Shown: positions 36,324-46,058, counted from the stretch's first letter. The stretch: DNA of 64,000 nucleotides from CAIXSC01 sp046349915 (GCA_046349915.1 JAXMBL010000008.1:496001-560000), one strand, 5' to 3'. Notes: generated from the sequence alone by a model not told the origin. Numbers and translations: made by a program.

Positions 36324-38309
36324 TCAGTGTCGAAACAAAAACTCGTCGCTATTCATCAGCGCCCACGCCAAATCCCGCGCGCCCTCTTCGTAGCCACACA
36401 TCCCTTCGGCAAGCGCGAGTTCATCGCTGGTGGGGAAACGTGCGAGCAACGTCAAGTACAAGGTCTCCGCGGTCTGTCGAGCGTTAGTCGCGCCATGCAC
36501 GATCTCGCGCATGGCAGGCCCTGTGCGCAGTTTTTCCCGTAGGTGATTTGAATTGAGCATATGCAAGGCTTGAGCGGCCGATAGTCGATTGCTGCGTTCC
36601 GAGAGCAACCCCGTATCTCGAGCTGGCCGGCCAAACATTTCGAGAAACGCGCTCGTGATGCTCCCATCGGGCAGTGATACCGCGCGTTGTCCCTCGGGCA
36701 GAAACGTGAACGGCTCGGGAATGATGCTCATGTAAACTTCCCAAGTCCCCGTTACCTGACAGATGGCATCGATCAGGACTTCGGCGTCGAGTCGCCTGAC
36801 AGGGTAATAGGCGAAGTGAACCGCAGCCTGCGGGTCGTCCGAGAGAGGAATGCAGGAGAGTTGATAAACTCGCGAGTTTAGGATGACGCGATACAAATGA
36901 CGAGGGTCGTACTCCGCCTCGACTAACTCGGTCGCCAAATAGTTAAGCAGCGCGAGATTCGACGCCGGATTGCCTCGATGGACATCATCCGCGGGCTCGA
37001 CCACTCCTCGCCCCAACAACCAACTCCACACGCGATTCGCCAGCACCCGCGCGAACCACGGATTGTCGGGGCGCACCAGCCAGTCCGCAAACACTCGCCG
37101 CGGATCTTCACCCGGTGAGATCGTGGCTGCTTTTCCATTGGGAAAGACAGGCGCGGGCCCCTCCCCTTGAGCCGTCTTTCCCTTGCGGCGATCAAAGTAG
37201 ACGATCTCTTCTTTCCACTCGCCGGTCGGCTTGAATCCGACCTGAGCAAAGAACCGACTCATCCCCTCCAATCGCTCCGTCGGCCAGCCTTCCGTTCGCT
37301 CGCCGAGAAACGTTAAAGCGACGGCCGAGGCCAAGCCCGACGGCTCGCGATTCTGCACCGCGCGGTAGAAGTTCACTTGCGGCTTACGAAAATTGCTGCC
37401 GGACGCCGTGAGCAATTCACGAGCGAAGTCGTCGTAGGGAACGTTGCGCCGAATGGATTCGCGCACCCAACCGTGATAGGCCAGCGCCGCGTACGGCCAC
37501 AGCTTGACCGGAAACTCAGCCTTCACTCGCAGCACATCGCACCACCGCATGGCCCAATAATCCGCGAACTCGGGGCGTTTCAGCACATGGTCGATCAGCT
37601 TGGAACGCTTCTCGGGGTCGGGATCTTCGAGGAAGCGGCGAGCTTCATCGGCGGTCGGCAACGTCCCCAACACATCCAGATACAAGCGTCTCACGAAGAC
37701 TTCGTCCGAACAGACCTTTGCCACGGGGATTTTCAGTTCGTCGAGTTTCGCGAGGACCAGCGTATCAATGCTACCGGAGTTCCCCATCGGCATTTCGCTC
37801 TCGAACGGATTATGAGCGCCGCGGTTGCTCGACGAGAATGGTGGCAAGCCAAATGGGGCTGGCCCGAGGGAAGAATTGTCATGCGCGTCGCTCGACGAGT
37901 TACTCGCCAACATCGACTTGTCGTCAAAGCTCTTCCCCACGCCACTCGACCAGCCTCCTCCCGCACGCGAGCTCTTTTCCAAGCGATCCGACCGAGATGA
38001 ACTCCGCGTACGACCTCCATCCGCGGCGCCGATGGCATCCGCGGCCCGATCGGCCCTCGTCGCGACCGCCCCGGCCACAGGCGCGGCCCCCTGGCGACTG
38101 CCGTGATCCAAGAGCGACCAGAGTATCAACAGGCCCGATATCACGCCTCCCGCCGCGACAATGCCAATGGCCAATGGATCGACGTGATGTCTAGGGGGAC
38201 GCGGTCGTCGAGTGGGCGGCGCATGAAAGTCGTCTCCGTCATGCACCCAATGCGGATGATCAGGCAAATGAGGATGCGTCTCGTGATGTCCACGCGGAAA
38301 GTGCGTCAT
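36324..38309 (-). CDS. DUF1549/DUF1553 protein with His-rich N-terminus and membrane anchor
   Basis: A 661-residue protein starting at ATG 38309, which overlaps the upstream stop (ATGA) and follows GGAGG. Residues 1-45 hold about eleven His with many Pro, then a membrane segment (IGIVAAGGVISGLLILWSLL, about 47-66) and a low-complexity Ser/Arg/Gly stretch. The DUF1549 domain follows (LYLDVLGTLPTADEARRFLE, YWAMRWCDVLRVKAEF), then DUF1553 (NPWFARVLANRVWSWLLGRG, VILNSRVYQLSCIP, ALNSD-like end MNSDEFLFRH). There is no N-terminal cytochrome domain. The His-rich tail should face the cytoplasm, which is unusual for this secreted family. Confidence 0.9.
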   Translation of the reverse strand: MTHFPRGHHETHPHLPDHPHWVHDGDDFHAPPTRRPRPPRHHVDPLAIGIVAAGGVISGLLILWSLLDHGSRQGAAPVAGAVATRADRAADAIGAADGGRTRSSSRSDRLEKSSRAGGGWSSGVGKSFDDKSMLASNSSSDAHDNSSLGPAPFGLPPFSSSNRGAHNPFESEMPMGNSGSIDTLVLAKLDELKIPVAKVCSDEVFVRRLYLDVLGTLPTADEARRFLEDPDPEKRSKLIDHVLKRPEFADYWAMRWCDVLRVKAEFPVKLWPYAALAYHGWVRESIRRNVPYDDFARELLTASGSNFRKPQVNFYRAVQNREPSGLASAVALTFLGERTEGWPTERLEGMSRFFAQVGFKPTGEWKEEIVYFDRRKGKTAQGEGPAPVFPNGKAATISPGEDPRRVFADWLVRPDNPWFARVLANRVWSWLLGRGVVEPADDVHRGNPASNLALLNYLATELVEAEYDPRHLYRVILNSRVYQLSCIPLSDDPQAAVHFAYYPVRRLDAEVLIDAICQVTGTWEVYMSIIPEPFTFLPEGQRAVSLPDGSITSAFLEMFGRPARDTGLLSERSNRLSAAQALHMLNSNHLREKLRTGPAMREIVHGATNARQTAETLYLTLLARFPTSDELALAEGMCGYEEGARDLAWALMNSDEFLFRH

Positions 38310-39616
38310 GGCTCGCCTCCCGCCGCGCATTCATCGGCAACCTCTCGCTTGCGACGAGCCGTCGGCGCCCCATCGCATTTGGTCGCCGTGCCTCCGTTCC
38401 CACGCATCGGCGGCGAGTAGGCGCAACGAGAAAAGGCGACGCCTTCCACCTCAACCAACAGTTCTGGCCGGCAGACATCGGCCAGCGCGTAAACCGACGG
38501 AATCGCTCCTAGCCTCTCTTCGCAGACCGCTCGACAAAGTTCGTAATCCTCGGGGCGTTTGACGTAGACGCGGATCTTCGCCAAGTCGCGCAGCGACGAA
38601 TCGACGCCTTCGATGCCATGGCGAGCAAAGTTGTCGGCGGAGATCAGTCGCTCGATGTTGTCGAGCGATTGGCGAGTCTGAGCGGCTGCGTCGCCCAAAT
38701 GTACGCTCTCGGACCGCACGATGCTCGCCGTTCCCGAAATCCACGTCGTCACGTAGTCGCCGATCCGCACCGCCATGGCTCGCGAGAATTTGGGGCTCTT
38801 GGCCGAGTAACTGGTTGAGTACTGGAATGACGAGACCTGTTGGGGATTCTCGAGCGGTCGCAGGATGACGTCGGTGCGTTGGGTTCGCAGAGCCATGCCA
38901 CTGATCGTAAACCCGCGACACAGCGTGCCAATTCCAGTACTCGCAGGGTAATAGTCTGCGCCGTCGCGCCGCACGACCATGGCCCCGCGAGCCTGCTCTT
39001 CGTCGAAGAAATCAGTTCGAGCCCGGTTCAACTCGCGATATCGCTCGGTCGCCCCTTCTAACTCAACAATCCCACCCTGATGCAGCCAGGTGCGAACAAC
39101 ATCCCCCGTGGTCGCGCCGACCCGCTGTAGGCGCCGAGCGAACTCGCGAAAGCCGTCTTGAGCTTGTTGGTAGGCGGAAGCATGTGGATTGGTCGAGACG
39201 ATCCCGCCCAGATAAGTCCAGTGCAATCCGTCGTAGTGAACCGCCACGACGTCCGGGTACGGATAAGCGACGTTGACTCCTTCTCCTCCCACCGCCCAAG
39301 CTTCTAGCGCCATGGTCTGCCCGGCGCAAGGTGGTTGCAGGACGTAGTTCGTCGCGGGCATGCGAGCGCCGTAGAAGCGCACGAGCGCGGTATGACACGG
39401 TTCCAAATCCTCGGCTCGCCGCAGAAAGAGCGTCTGCAGCGTAACCGTCATCGGCCAGCTTTGAGTGTGGAGGATTGAACGGAGTTTTTCCGCGACTTCC
39501 TCCGCTTGCTCGCTCGCTCCTCCATGGGCCGTCGGCGTCAGCATGAGCGCCATGCGATGGACTTGGCCCAAATCGATCCGGGAATGTGAGAAATCCGACG
39601 CCATGCAGATGGACAT
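38306..39616 (-). CDS. Tandem RidA-like / chorismatase-like protein
   Basis: A 436-residue protein starting at ATG 39616 with GGGGAG nearby. The C-terminal third (SLRDLAKIRVYVKRPEDYEL, RAVCEERLGAIPSVYALADV, CRPELLVEVEGVA) is clearly RidA/YjgF-like. The N-terminal part (TLQTLFLRRAEDLEPCHTAL, MALEAWAVGGEG) looks like a second, more diverged RidA-type fold, as in FkbO/Hyg5-type chorismatases. The middle (GATTGDVVRTWLHQGGIVEL, RARTDFFDEEQARGA) supports that two-domain layout. A chorismate-processing or imine-hydrolysing role is possible; catalytic residues could not be confirmed. First gene of the four-gene minus-strand operon. Confidence 0.72.
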   Translation of the reverse strand: MSICMASDFSHSRIDLGQVHRMALMLTPTAHGGASEQAEEVAEKLRSILHTQSWPMTVTLQTLFLRRAEDLEPCHTALVRFYGARMPATNYVLQPPCAGQTMALEAWAVGGEGVNVAYPYPDVVAVHYDGLHWTYLGGIVSTNPHASAYQQAQDGFREFARRLQRVGATTGDVVRTWLHQGGIVELEGATERYRELNRARTDFFDEEQARGAMVVRRDGADYYPASTGIGTLCRGFTISGMALRTQRTDVILRPLENPQQVSSFQYSTSYSAKSPKFSRAMAVRIGDYVTTWISGTASIVRSESVHLGDAAAQTRQSLDNIERLISADNFARHGIEGVDSSLRDLAKIRVYVKRPEDYELCRAVCEERLGAIPSVYALADVCRPELLVEVEGVAFSRCAYSPPMRGNGGTATKCDGAPTARRKREVADECAAGGEP

Positions 39617-39912
39617 CGCGCGACACTCCCCGTCCGCCAGTCACGCGGCATCGGCCCACTGCGGCGGCCGAGCCCGGCCCGCCTCTGAGCCGCCCCAACC
39701 ACTCGACAAGACCTTGCGTGACCACGGCTTCGAACTTCTACCGACGGCCGTCAATCGCCACTCGCCAACAGTTAGGCAATCGCCGTGCCAGGAAGGGGAA
39801 CTCGGCAAGAAAGTCGGGAATTCAGCCCACTGAGTCGAATCGGATCGAGCCGCCGTGCACGGCGGGGCGTGCGATCAGGCGACACCGCGCGCGCAGCGTG
39901 CGAAAAGGCTCA
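39617..39912. other. Intergenic region, no feature recognised
   Basis: A 296-bp gap between the RidA-like gene start and the PP2C gene stop (both on the minus strand). It should hold the operon promoter, but no convincing -35/-10 or hairpin pair was found. Confidence 0.5.
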
Positions 39913-40842
39913 TCAACGCATGGTGATTTTGTAGCGAGCCAAGATCAGCGTGATGTTGTCTTGGCCGCCGCGGTCGAGCGCCAGTTGCAGCAGTTTCTGC
40001 GTAGCCATCGACGCTCGTTCGGTCGACGAAACGACGGTGGCAATCTCGTCGTCGGTTACATGTTTGGTCAAGCCGTCGGTGCAGAGCAGCAGCGAGTCCC
40101 CCGAGCGCAGCGGCACTCGCAGCGTCGTCACGCCGACAGGCTTATCGTCGGTGGAAATGCAGTTCGTCAGGATATGGTGCATCCGTGCGACCCGCTCGGG
40201 CTCCGCACCGGCGTCCAACAGCACTTGCGCCAGCGTGTCGTCGCGAGTGAGTTGGCCAATCTTGCGATCCCGAATCAGGTACGCTCGGGAGTCGCCGAGA
40301 TGGCCAATGAAGACGTCGCGTCCCACCGAGTAAGCGGCGGTAAAGGTAGTCCCCATCCCCCGCAGGGATTCGTCCTGGGAACCTCGACGGCGCATCGTCT
40401 CGGCGATGATGGCCACCAGCGTCCGCATCCGCTCCTCGATCTCCGCCGCATTGGTCGAATCAACTCGCAAGGGCCAACTACGTTCCTTGGCGCCCCATTC
40501 CCAAGCGGTCGTAAGTGCCAACTGACTGGCCAATTCCCCGCAAGCGGCCCCGCCCAAGCCGTCGGCGACGACATAAGCGAACGCCTCCTCGATACTAGGT
40601 TCCAGGAGATCACGAGGCACGTTAGTGAACAGCACTTCCCGAGTTCGCGACCGACGAACAACCGCAAAGTGATCTTCGTTGTTGGTTCGCACACAGCCCA
40701 CATGCGATGCCGCGCCGAAGTCAATTTCCGCTACCGCATCCACGCCCACGTAGTACTTCGCACGTAAGTCAGGTATCGGCTCTAGTTCTACAGTGTCCGA
40801 CATTGATGCCACTTCGGACTTTGGATCATTCGATTTCGACAT
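39913..40842 (-). CDS. PP2C-family protein serine/threonine phosphatase
   Basis: A 309-residue soluble, metal-dependent phosphatase. ATG 40842 is chosen over the GTG two codons earlier. Motifs in order: GAASHVGCVRTNNEDHF, YVVADGLGGAACGELAS, RGMGTTFTAAYSV, FIGHLGDSRAYLIRDRKIGQ, LTRDDTLAQVL, LLLCTDGLTKHVTDDEIA and GGQDNITLILARY. The Asp residues of RTNNED, ADGLGG, TDG and QDN form the two-metal site. Probably counteracts Hanks-type Ser/Thr kinases, which are numerous in planctomycetes; no kinase is in this window. Confidence 0.94.
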   Translation of the reverse strand: MSKSNDPKSEVASMSDTVELEPIPDLRAKYYVGVDAVAEIDFGAASHVGCVRTNNEDHFAVVRRSRTREVLFTNVPRDLLEPSIEEAFAYVVADGLGGAACGELASQLALTTAWEWGAKERSWPLRVDSTNAAEIEERMRTLVAIIAETMRRRGSQDESLRGMGTTFTAAYSVGRDVFIGHLGDSRAYLIRDRKIGQLTRDDTLAQVLLDAGAEPERVARMHHILTNCISTDDKPVGVTTLRVPLRSGDSLLLCTDGLTKHVTDDEIATVVSSTERASMATQKLLQLALDRGGQDNITLILARYKITMR

Positions 40843-40903
40843 TCCCACTTTGCCTTTCGTCCCAGCTCAAATTCACTCGCGATCTTCGCGAAACATTCTA
40901 CCT

Positions 40904-42163
40904 TTAGCGAACAAACCAGGTTTTCGAAGTCGAGTCGGTCTGGAAGAAATCAAGCATCAAACGTCCCACTTGCCGGCTTCCAGCTTCGGCGTGATGAGTG
41001 CCATCTTGAGCAAAGTCGGTTGGCTGATAGCTGAAGCCGTCCGCTCGCGGAGTCGCTCCATTGGCCCACAAATAGGGCCCCCAACTCAGCCATGGCGCCC
41101 GTACCGGTCCACGATCTGGGTCATAATTCAGCTCAGCATCCCCCGCCAACTGCTTTTCGATCAGCCATTTCACGCTGAATCCTGACTCATAGGCGTACGG
41201 TTCGGGATTGAGCGACGAGGTCGCATAGCCGCCATAAGTTCGACTCGACAAATAGCAAAGTCGAGCCTGAGGAAACCGCTTGGCGACGATCTGTACGATT
41301 GACTGCAATTCAGTCTCTAGTTTCCGCGCATACCCTGGAAAACCTTGACGCGGCCCGGCGTCGGCCTGCTTGATCCAAGTCGCCCGGACTTGCTGGCGAG
41401 TGACGCCCGCCGCCCGTAAGCGATCGTCGACCACTCGCCAATACTCCTGGCCGCGACCGCCATCTTCATCGTCGTCAATCGAGTCGGCGGTCATGCCGCC
41501 TTGAGCGCCATCGACAAAGACCAGCGACGAGTTCCGCTGGTCGAACCGTTCTAACTCCTGCCGAAAGCCGCGCGACACTTGCGAAGTGTTGCTCATTCCA
41601 ATCGACAACAGGACGATTTTGCCCGCGGGGTCTGGCTTGCCCTGCGAGTCGACGGGACCAATTTGCGCCGCCAAGCGCAACCCTGCCTCCTCATGCGCCC
41701 GTGGACGTTGGTTTTTCCCCTCGGGATACAAGCCGCCCGTAAACTCGCCGTATTTCCCCTCTGCCAAATCAGGGAGGGGGAGCAGTTTCGAGTGATCTGG
41801 CGAGACGCGAGCACCGCCGCCACCTCCAATCGCCTCGCGTGGCCCCCGTTCTCCCGGCTCCACCAACTTCAAGCCCAACGCCACGTCCTTGCCATCTCGC
41901 TTACCTGCTTGAAAGAAAATCTCGACGCCAGGCTGGAACCCCGTTAAGCGATCCGCCAGCGACGAGCCGCGAGCGTTGAGCACTCGAGTTTCCTCGGTCA
42001 ATTGAAGCGTTCGATCTTGTGGCCCCGCCGTCACCGTGATGCTTCTACCGGGCACATCGATCGCCTTGAGTTTTCCTCGCTCGATGGGCTGTGACCACCC
42101 CGTGCGCGCCACGCAGATGCAAGACAACAGACAAATAACTGCAATAGTATCACGCCAATTCAT
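40904..42163 (-). CDS. Secreted SGNH-hydrolase-like protein
   Basis: A 419-residue exported protein. ATG 42163 has GGAGG upstream and begins a signal peptide (DTIAVICLLSCICVART). Residues about 30-110 are a small beta-domain (SITVTAGPQDRTLQLTEET). The remainder resembles an SGNH esterase: the block-I-like LLSIGMSNTSQVSRGF contains the candidate nucleophile Ser, and the C-terminal AQDGTHHAEAGSRQVG supplies Asp and His. The family is typically a carbohydrate or lipid esterase; no specific substrate is evident. Transcribed divergently from the LRR protein gene. Confidence 0.7.
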   Translation of the reverse strand: MNWRDTIAVICLLSCICVARTGWSQPIERGKLKAIDVPGRSITVTAGPQDRTLQLTEETRVLNARGSSLADRLTGFQPGVEIFFQAGKRDGKDVALGLKLVEPGERGPREAIGGGGGARVSPDHSKLLPLPDLAEGKYGEFTGGLYPEGKNQRPRAHEEAGLRLAAQIGPVDSQGKPDPAGKIVLLSIGMSNTSQVSRGFRQELERFDQRNSSLVFVDGAQGGMTADSIDDDEDGGRGQEYWRVVDDRLRAAGVTRQQVRATWIKQADAGPRQGFPGYARKLETELQSIVQIVAKRFPQARLCYLSSRTYGGYATSSLNPEPYAYESGFSVKWLIEKQLAGDAELNYDPDRGPVRAPWLSWGPYLWANGATPRADGFSYQPTDFAQDGTHHAEAGSRQVGRLMLDFFQTDSTSKTWFVR

Positions 42164-42392
42164 AGGGGCCTCCAATTTCCAACATTCTCACTCATCCCGC
42201 CCCTCTTCGCCACCTCTCTCGTCGCCATTCGTTTCTTCAGCACACTTGGCCCAGTCGCCTCGCACTCGCTACCATAGGCCCAAAATGCCGGCCTTGTAAC
42301 TTGTCCGCATTCACCCAACCAAGCTCGTCCTCAGAGAAGAGACAACTCCCGTCCGCCTCCCCCTTCACCCGATACTCCGAAAGCCTACTCGC

Positions 42393-44363
42393 ATGCCTAC
42401 CCGTTTTCGACATAAGCGCCGTTCTCAGCCTCGGATCGGCCATTTCCTTGCCCGCTTCGGCGCCTGCTGTCAACCCAAATCAACCGTCGGTCCTTGGGAA
42501 ACGCGAGTCTTGCTGATGCTGGTCGCGCTGCTGCTTGTCGCCTCATCCGTGCTCGCGGCCGACTCGCCCCGCATTTTCTTGATCGGCAACTCGTTGACCT
42601 GGGACACGTCCCCCGCCCTGCTGGGCAGTAACGCTCAATGGCATGTCGACTGCGGCGTCAGCTTGCAACACATTCACACCAAACCCGAGGCGCCTTGCGT
42701 CAAATCATCCACGCTGTGGCCCGATGCGTTTCGCACCTCCACCTACGACGTGATCTCCGTCCAACCGCACTACGGCACGTCGCTCGATCAAGACGTCGAA
42801 ATCATCGGCCACTGGATGACTCAACAACCCAAGGCGGCATGGGTCATTCATTCAGGTTGGGCCTGGCACGCGAAGCGAGCCGAAGAATTTGAATCGTTTG
42901 CGTCCCCCACGCAGATGACCCACAGCCCGATATACTTTCGCGAGTTGGTGGCTCGTTTGAGAGCCAAGTTCCCGATGCGAGTGATCAGGCAGACGTTGGC
43001 TCAGAATGTGCTCGCCGCGATTGCGGAAGATATCCAAGCGGGCCACTCGCCCTACCGCAACGTCGCCGAGTTGTATCGCGACGATATCCACGTGACGCAT
43101 GACCAGGGCAAGTACCTGATGCACAACGTCATGCGCAGCGCACTCGGCTTGCCGCCGTCAACGGCAGGATTCGAAAAAGTCGACGCTGACCGACGAAAGT
43201 ACTTGGACAGCGTCTTGCACTGGTTGACCATCAGCGACGCGGACCGCGAACTCGTGCGCCAGGCATTGCTGCTGGACGCCTCCGACCGTCCCGCGATTGT
43301 GGCTCGTATTCAAGACGAACGCCTGCGGCAGCATACGACTGACTTGATCGCGAAGTTGAGTCCGTTGATGGCGGCCAGACGCGAGGCAATCGCCTTGGAA
43401 GCCGCGGTACACACCGCCGGTGGCAAGGTCGTTTGGGGCTCCACGGCGCCACAATGGTTGTCTTTAGCGGTCGCCGACGAAGGCATCCCGCTGTTCGATC
43501 TTCCCGTCACGGTCGACCTCTACAACGGCAACAATCCGTTGAAGGGCAAGGGAGGGAAGAACGAAGCCGTCACCGACGATTGGCTCGCTCACCTTACTCG
43601 CCATCCCTCGCTGCGACGAATCGATGTTTCGAACTGCGCGATCCAGGGTGAAGGACTCAAGCACTTGTCGGCCCTCACTGGCCTGCGGGAACTCAACCTG
43701 ACCCTCACACCCGTGCGTGACGAGTCGCTGAAGCATCTGGCCGAACTGAAGGAACTTCGAGTGCTCGGGCTCGCTTCCACGCAATGCAATGGGACCGGGT
43801 TCCTTCATCTGACGGGACTTCAGAATCTCACGAGCGTGAACTTTCACTTTACTCCCTTGAACGATGACGGATTGCGAGCGATCGCTGCTGTTCCCATCGC
43901 GGATCGACTATGGTTCGCTCACACTCGTTTCACCGATACCGGCGCAACGAGTCTTGCTCAACAAAACAAACTCAAACGCTGTGGCTTGGGGAGCCAGGAC
44001 CCAGCGAGTTCGGGGGAAGCCGTCGCCGCACTTGTGAAGGTCCCGCTCGAGGAACTCGCACTGCTCGACAACCAAGCAACCCCTGCGGGCGTCGGACATG
44101 CCGCTCGCATCAAGACCTTGCGCAAGCTGGATGTATCGCACGCCCCCACGGTGGGCGATGAATCGCTACCGGCCTTGGCCGCCATGTCCAAGCTGGAGGA
44201 ATTGATCTTGGGGAGTGCGGTGGTCACCGACGAGGGACTCAAGCAATTGGCCTCGTCCCGTTCGCTCAAGAGCCTTCGCTTGATGGGACTCAAGAAAGTG
44301 ACGCCGGCGGGCATCGAATGGCTGAGGAAAGAACGGCCCCAGTGGACGATTCAAGTACAGTAG
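42393..44363 (+). CDS. SGNH-like domain fused to leucine-rich repeats
   Basis: A 656-residue protein. After a basic N-terminus comes a membrane or signal segment (LLMLVALLLVASSVLAADSP, about 40-59); ATG 42516 just before it is an alternative start. An SGNH-like domain follows (IFLIGNSLTWDTSPALLG; later DDIHVTHDQGKYLMHNVMRS with the Asp-x-His pair). From about 390 to the end there are LRRs of the L-x-x-L-x-L type: LTGLRELNLTLTPVRDESLK, LAELKELRVLGLAST and MSKLEELILGSAVVTDEGLK. The LRRs presumably mediate binding outside the cytoplasm. This fusion is a characteristic planctomycete protein style. Confidence 0.78.
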   Translation: MPTRFRHKRRSQPRIGHFLARFGACCQPKSTVGPWETRVLLMLVALLLVASSVLAADSPRIFLIGNSLTWDTSPALLGSNAQWHVDCGVSLQHIHTKPEAPCVKSSTLWPDAFRTSTYDVISVQPHYGTSLDQDVEIIGHWMTQQPKAAWVIHSGWAWHAKRAEEFESFASPTQMTHSPIYFRELVARLRAKFPMRVIRQTLAQNVLAAIAEDIQAGHSPYRNVAELYRDDIHVTHDQGKYLMHNVMRSALGLPPSTAGFEKVDADRRKYLDSVLHWLTISDADRELVRQALLLDASDRPAIVARIQDERLRQHTTDLIAKLSPLMAARREAIALEAAVHTAGGKVVWGSTAPQWLSLAVADEGIPLFDLPVTVDLYNGNNPLKGKGGKNEAVTDDWLAHLTRHPSLRRIDVSNCAIQGEGLKHLSALTGLRELNLTLTPVRDESLKHLAELKELRVLGLASTQCNGTGFLHLTGLQNLTSVNFHFTPLNDDGLRAIAAVPIADRLWFAHTRFTDTGATSLAQQNKLKRCGLGSQDPASSGEAVAALVKVPLEELALLDNQATPAGVGHAARIKTLRKLDVSHAPTVGDESLPALAAMSKLEELILGSAVVTDEGLKQLASSRSLKSLRLMGLKKVTPAGIEWLRKERPQWTIQVQ

Positions 44364-44650
44364 GCGAGTGGTTAAGGCGCGAACTCGCACCATACACCGC
44401 CGCTCATGTACGACGGACTTCTAGTCCGTCGCCCATCGCCTCACCACGTCGCTTGGCTGGCGGCGATAGGCGCTCGCACGCCAGGCGGCTGTCCGCTCGC
44501 GAAGCGAGCGGGCTACTACCGTACGACGGCCCCCAGTCCGTCGCTCATCGCCTCACAACGCCGCTTGGCTAGCGGCCATGGGCGCTCGCACGCCAGGCGG
44601 CTGTCCGCTCGCGAAGCGAGCGGGCTACCACCGTACGACGGACTTCCAGG
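44364..44650. repeat. Tandem 113/112-bp array of family-1 plus family-3 repeats
   Basis: Unit 1 (44408-44520) and unit 2 (44521-44632) are near-identical direct repeats. Each starts with a family-1 repeat (unit 2's stem is damaged), has a shared 60-bp middle, and ends with a perfect family-3 hairpin (44493-44511 and 44605-44623). A third, truncated family-1 copy starts at 44633. The array fills the space between the LRR gene and the antiporter gene. Confidence 0.9.
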
Positions 44651-44786
44651 CTGGTAGCTTTTTTTTCGTCCGGCTGCCTTGCCGGGTTGCGTTTCGAGCG
44701 ATTGCGAGTACGCTGCCGATGCGGAAAAATGTGTGGCGTCCCACTCCCAGCGCCTGCAAGGGCCCCGACCGTAGCCTGGAAGTTCT

Positions 44787-46058
44787 ATGAATCCGAGCAC
44801 CATCGAGATCATCGCAACCGTTTTCTTTGTTCTCGCCATTCTGCATACCTTCAGCGTGAAGCGATTCGCTCATTGGGCGCACCACTTCAAGCGCGGTTCC
44901 ATCCCCGAGAACTTGCTGCATTTTTTGGCCGAGACCGAGGTGGTGTTTGGGCTCTGGGCGGCCCTCCTGTTCGTGGCGGTCGCGGCCGCCCAGGGATCAC
45001 TGGAAAAGGCGGTCCACTACATCGAGAGTCTGAATTATACCGAACCCAAATTTGTGGTCGTGGTCATGGTCGTTGCGGCGACTAGGCCGATTGTGGCTCT
45101 GGCCGAGTCGATTCTGAATCTACTTGCCGGTTTCCTACCGATCGCAAAAGGTCTCTCGTTCTTCATCGTTGCACTCGCTATCGGACCACTTTTGGGATCG
45201 TTTATTACCGAACCGGCCGCCATGACCTTGCTGGCGATTTTGTTGAAGCGGCGCTATTTTGACCGCGAGATCAGCAAACGATTGGCTTACGCCATGATCG
45301 GCCTGCTTTTCGTGAATGTCTCGATTGGCGGAACCCTGACTCACTTCGCCGCCCCGCCCGTGCTGATGGTCGCTAAGACTTGGAACTGGGACACCATGCA
45401 CATGATCAGCCATTTCGGCTGGCGAGCGGCAGTAAGCACTGTTGTCTCGACGCTGATCGTCGCCTACGTCTTCCGCAAGGAACTAGGCGGGCTGGAACCC
45501 GAAGAGAATCGCCGAGGCGCTGTACCGGTGTGGCTCACAATCCTCCATTTGCTCTTCCTGGCCGCCGTCGTGCTCTTCGCCCATCACCCCGATGTCTTTT
45601 TGGGCGTGTTCATGCTGTTCTTGGGTCTGACCATCGCCACTCGCGAATATCAAGACGGTTTGAAATTGCGTGAGGGGCTGTTGGTCGGGTTCTTCCTCGC
45701 GGGGCTCGTGACGCTCGGTAGCTTGCAAGAGTATTGGCTGCGTCCGCTCATCACCAGTCTCGACGGCGCGAAGCTCTACTTTGGCGCCACGGCGCTGACC
45801 GCCATCACCGACAACGCGGCCCTGACGTATCTCGGCTCGCTGGTCAAAGACATCGGCCCCGATCTGAAGTACGCCCTGGTCGCTGGCGCCGTCACGGGCG
45901 GTGGTTTGACCGTTATCGCCAACGCTCCCAACCCCGCGGGCGCCGGAATTCTCCAGACGGCGAAGGTGTTTGGCTCGGAAGGGATCAGCCCGGGCGGTTT
46001 GTTCGTCGGCGCCCTTATGCCGACGGCCGTCGCGATCATCATGTTCTGGTTTGTCTAG
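44787..46058 (+). CDS. Putative Na+/H+ antiporter (Na_H_antiport_3-like)
   Basis: A 423-residue polytopic membrane protein with about ten to twelve hydrophobic segments, for example IIATVFFVLAILHTFSV, VVFGLWAALLFVAVAAA, FFIVALAIGPLLGSFITEPA and LVAGAVTGGGLTVIANAPNP. The paired re-entrant-like motifs GSFITEPAAMTLLAILL and TAITDNAALTYLGSLV carry acidic residues in the membrane, as in ion-transporter superfamily antiporters. It resembles the 'putative Na+/H+ antiporter' family; the ion is not established. A weak GGAAG site precedes the ATG. A compact inverted repeat starts 13 bp after the stop. Confidence 0.85.
   Translation: MNPSTIEIIATVFFVLAILHTFSVKRFAHWAHHFKRGSIPENLLHFLAETEVVFGLWAALLFVAVAAAQGSLEKAVHYIESLNYTEPKFVVVVMVVAATRPIVALAESILNLLAGFLPIAKGLSFFIVALAIGPLLGSFITEPAAMTLLAILLKRRYFDREISKRLAYAMIGLLFVNVSIGGTLTHFAAPPVLMVAKTWNWDTMHMISHFGWRAAVSTVVSTLIVAYVFRKELGGLEPEENRRGAVPVWLTILHLLFLAAVVLFAHHPDVFLGVFMLFLGLTIATREYQDGLKLREGLLVGFFLAGLVTLGSLQEYWLRPLITSLDGAKLYFGATALTAITDNAALTYLGSLVKDIGPDLKYALVAGAVTGGGLTVIANAPNPAGAGILQTAKVFGSEGISPGGLFVGALMPTAVAIIMFWFV

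Noticed and set aside
39586..40767. 393-codon plus-strand frame opposite the PP2C gene
   Set aside because: PP2C motifs on the minus strand are complete; the plus frame is compositionally odd and domain-free.
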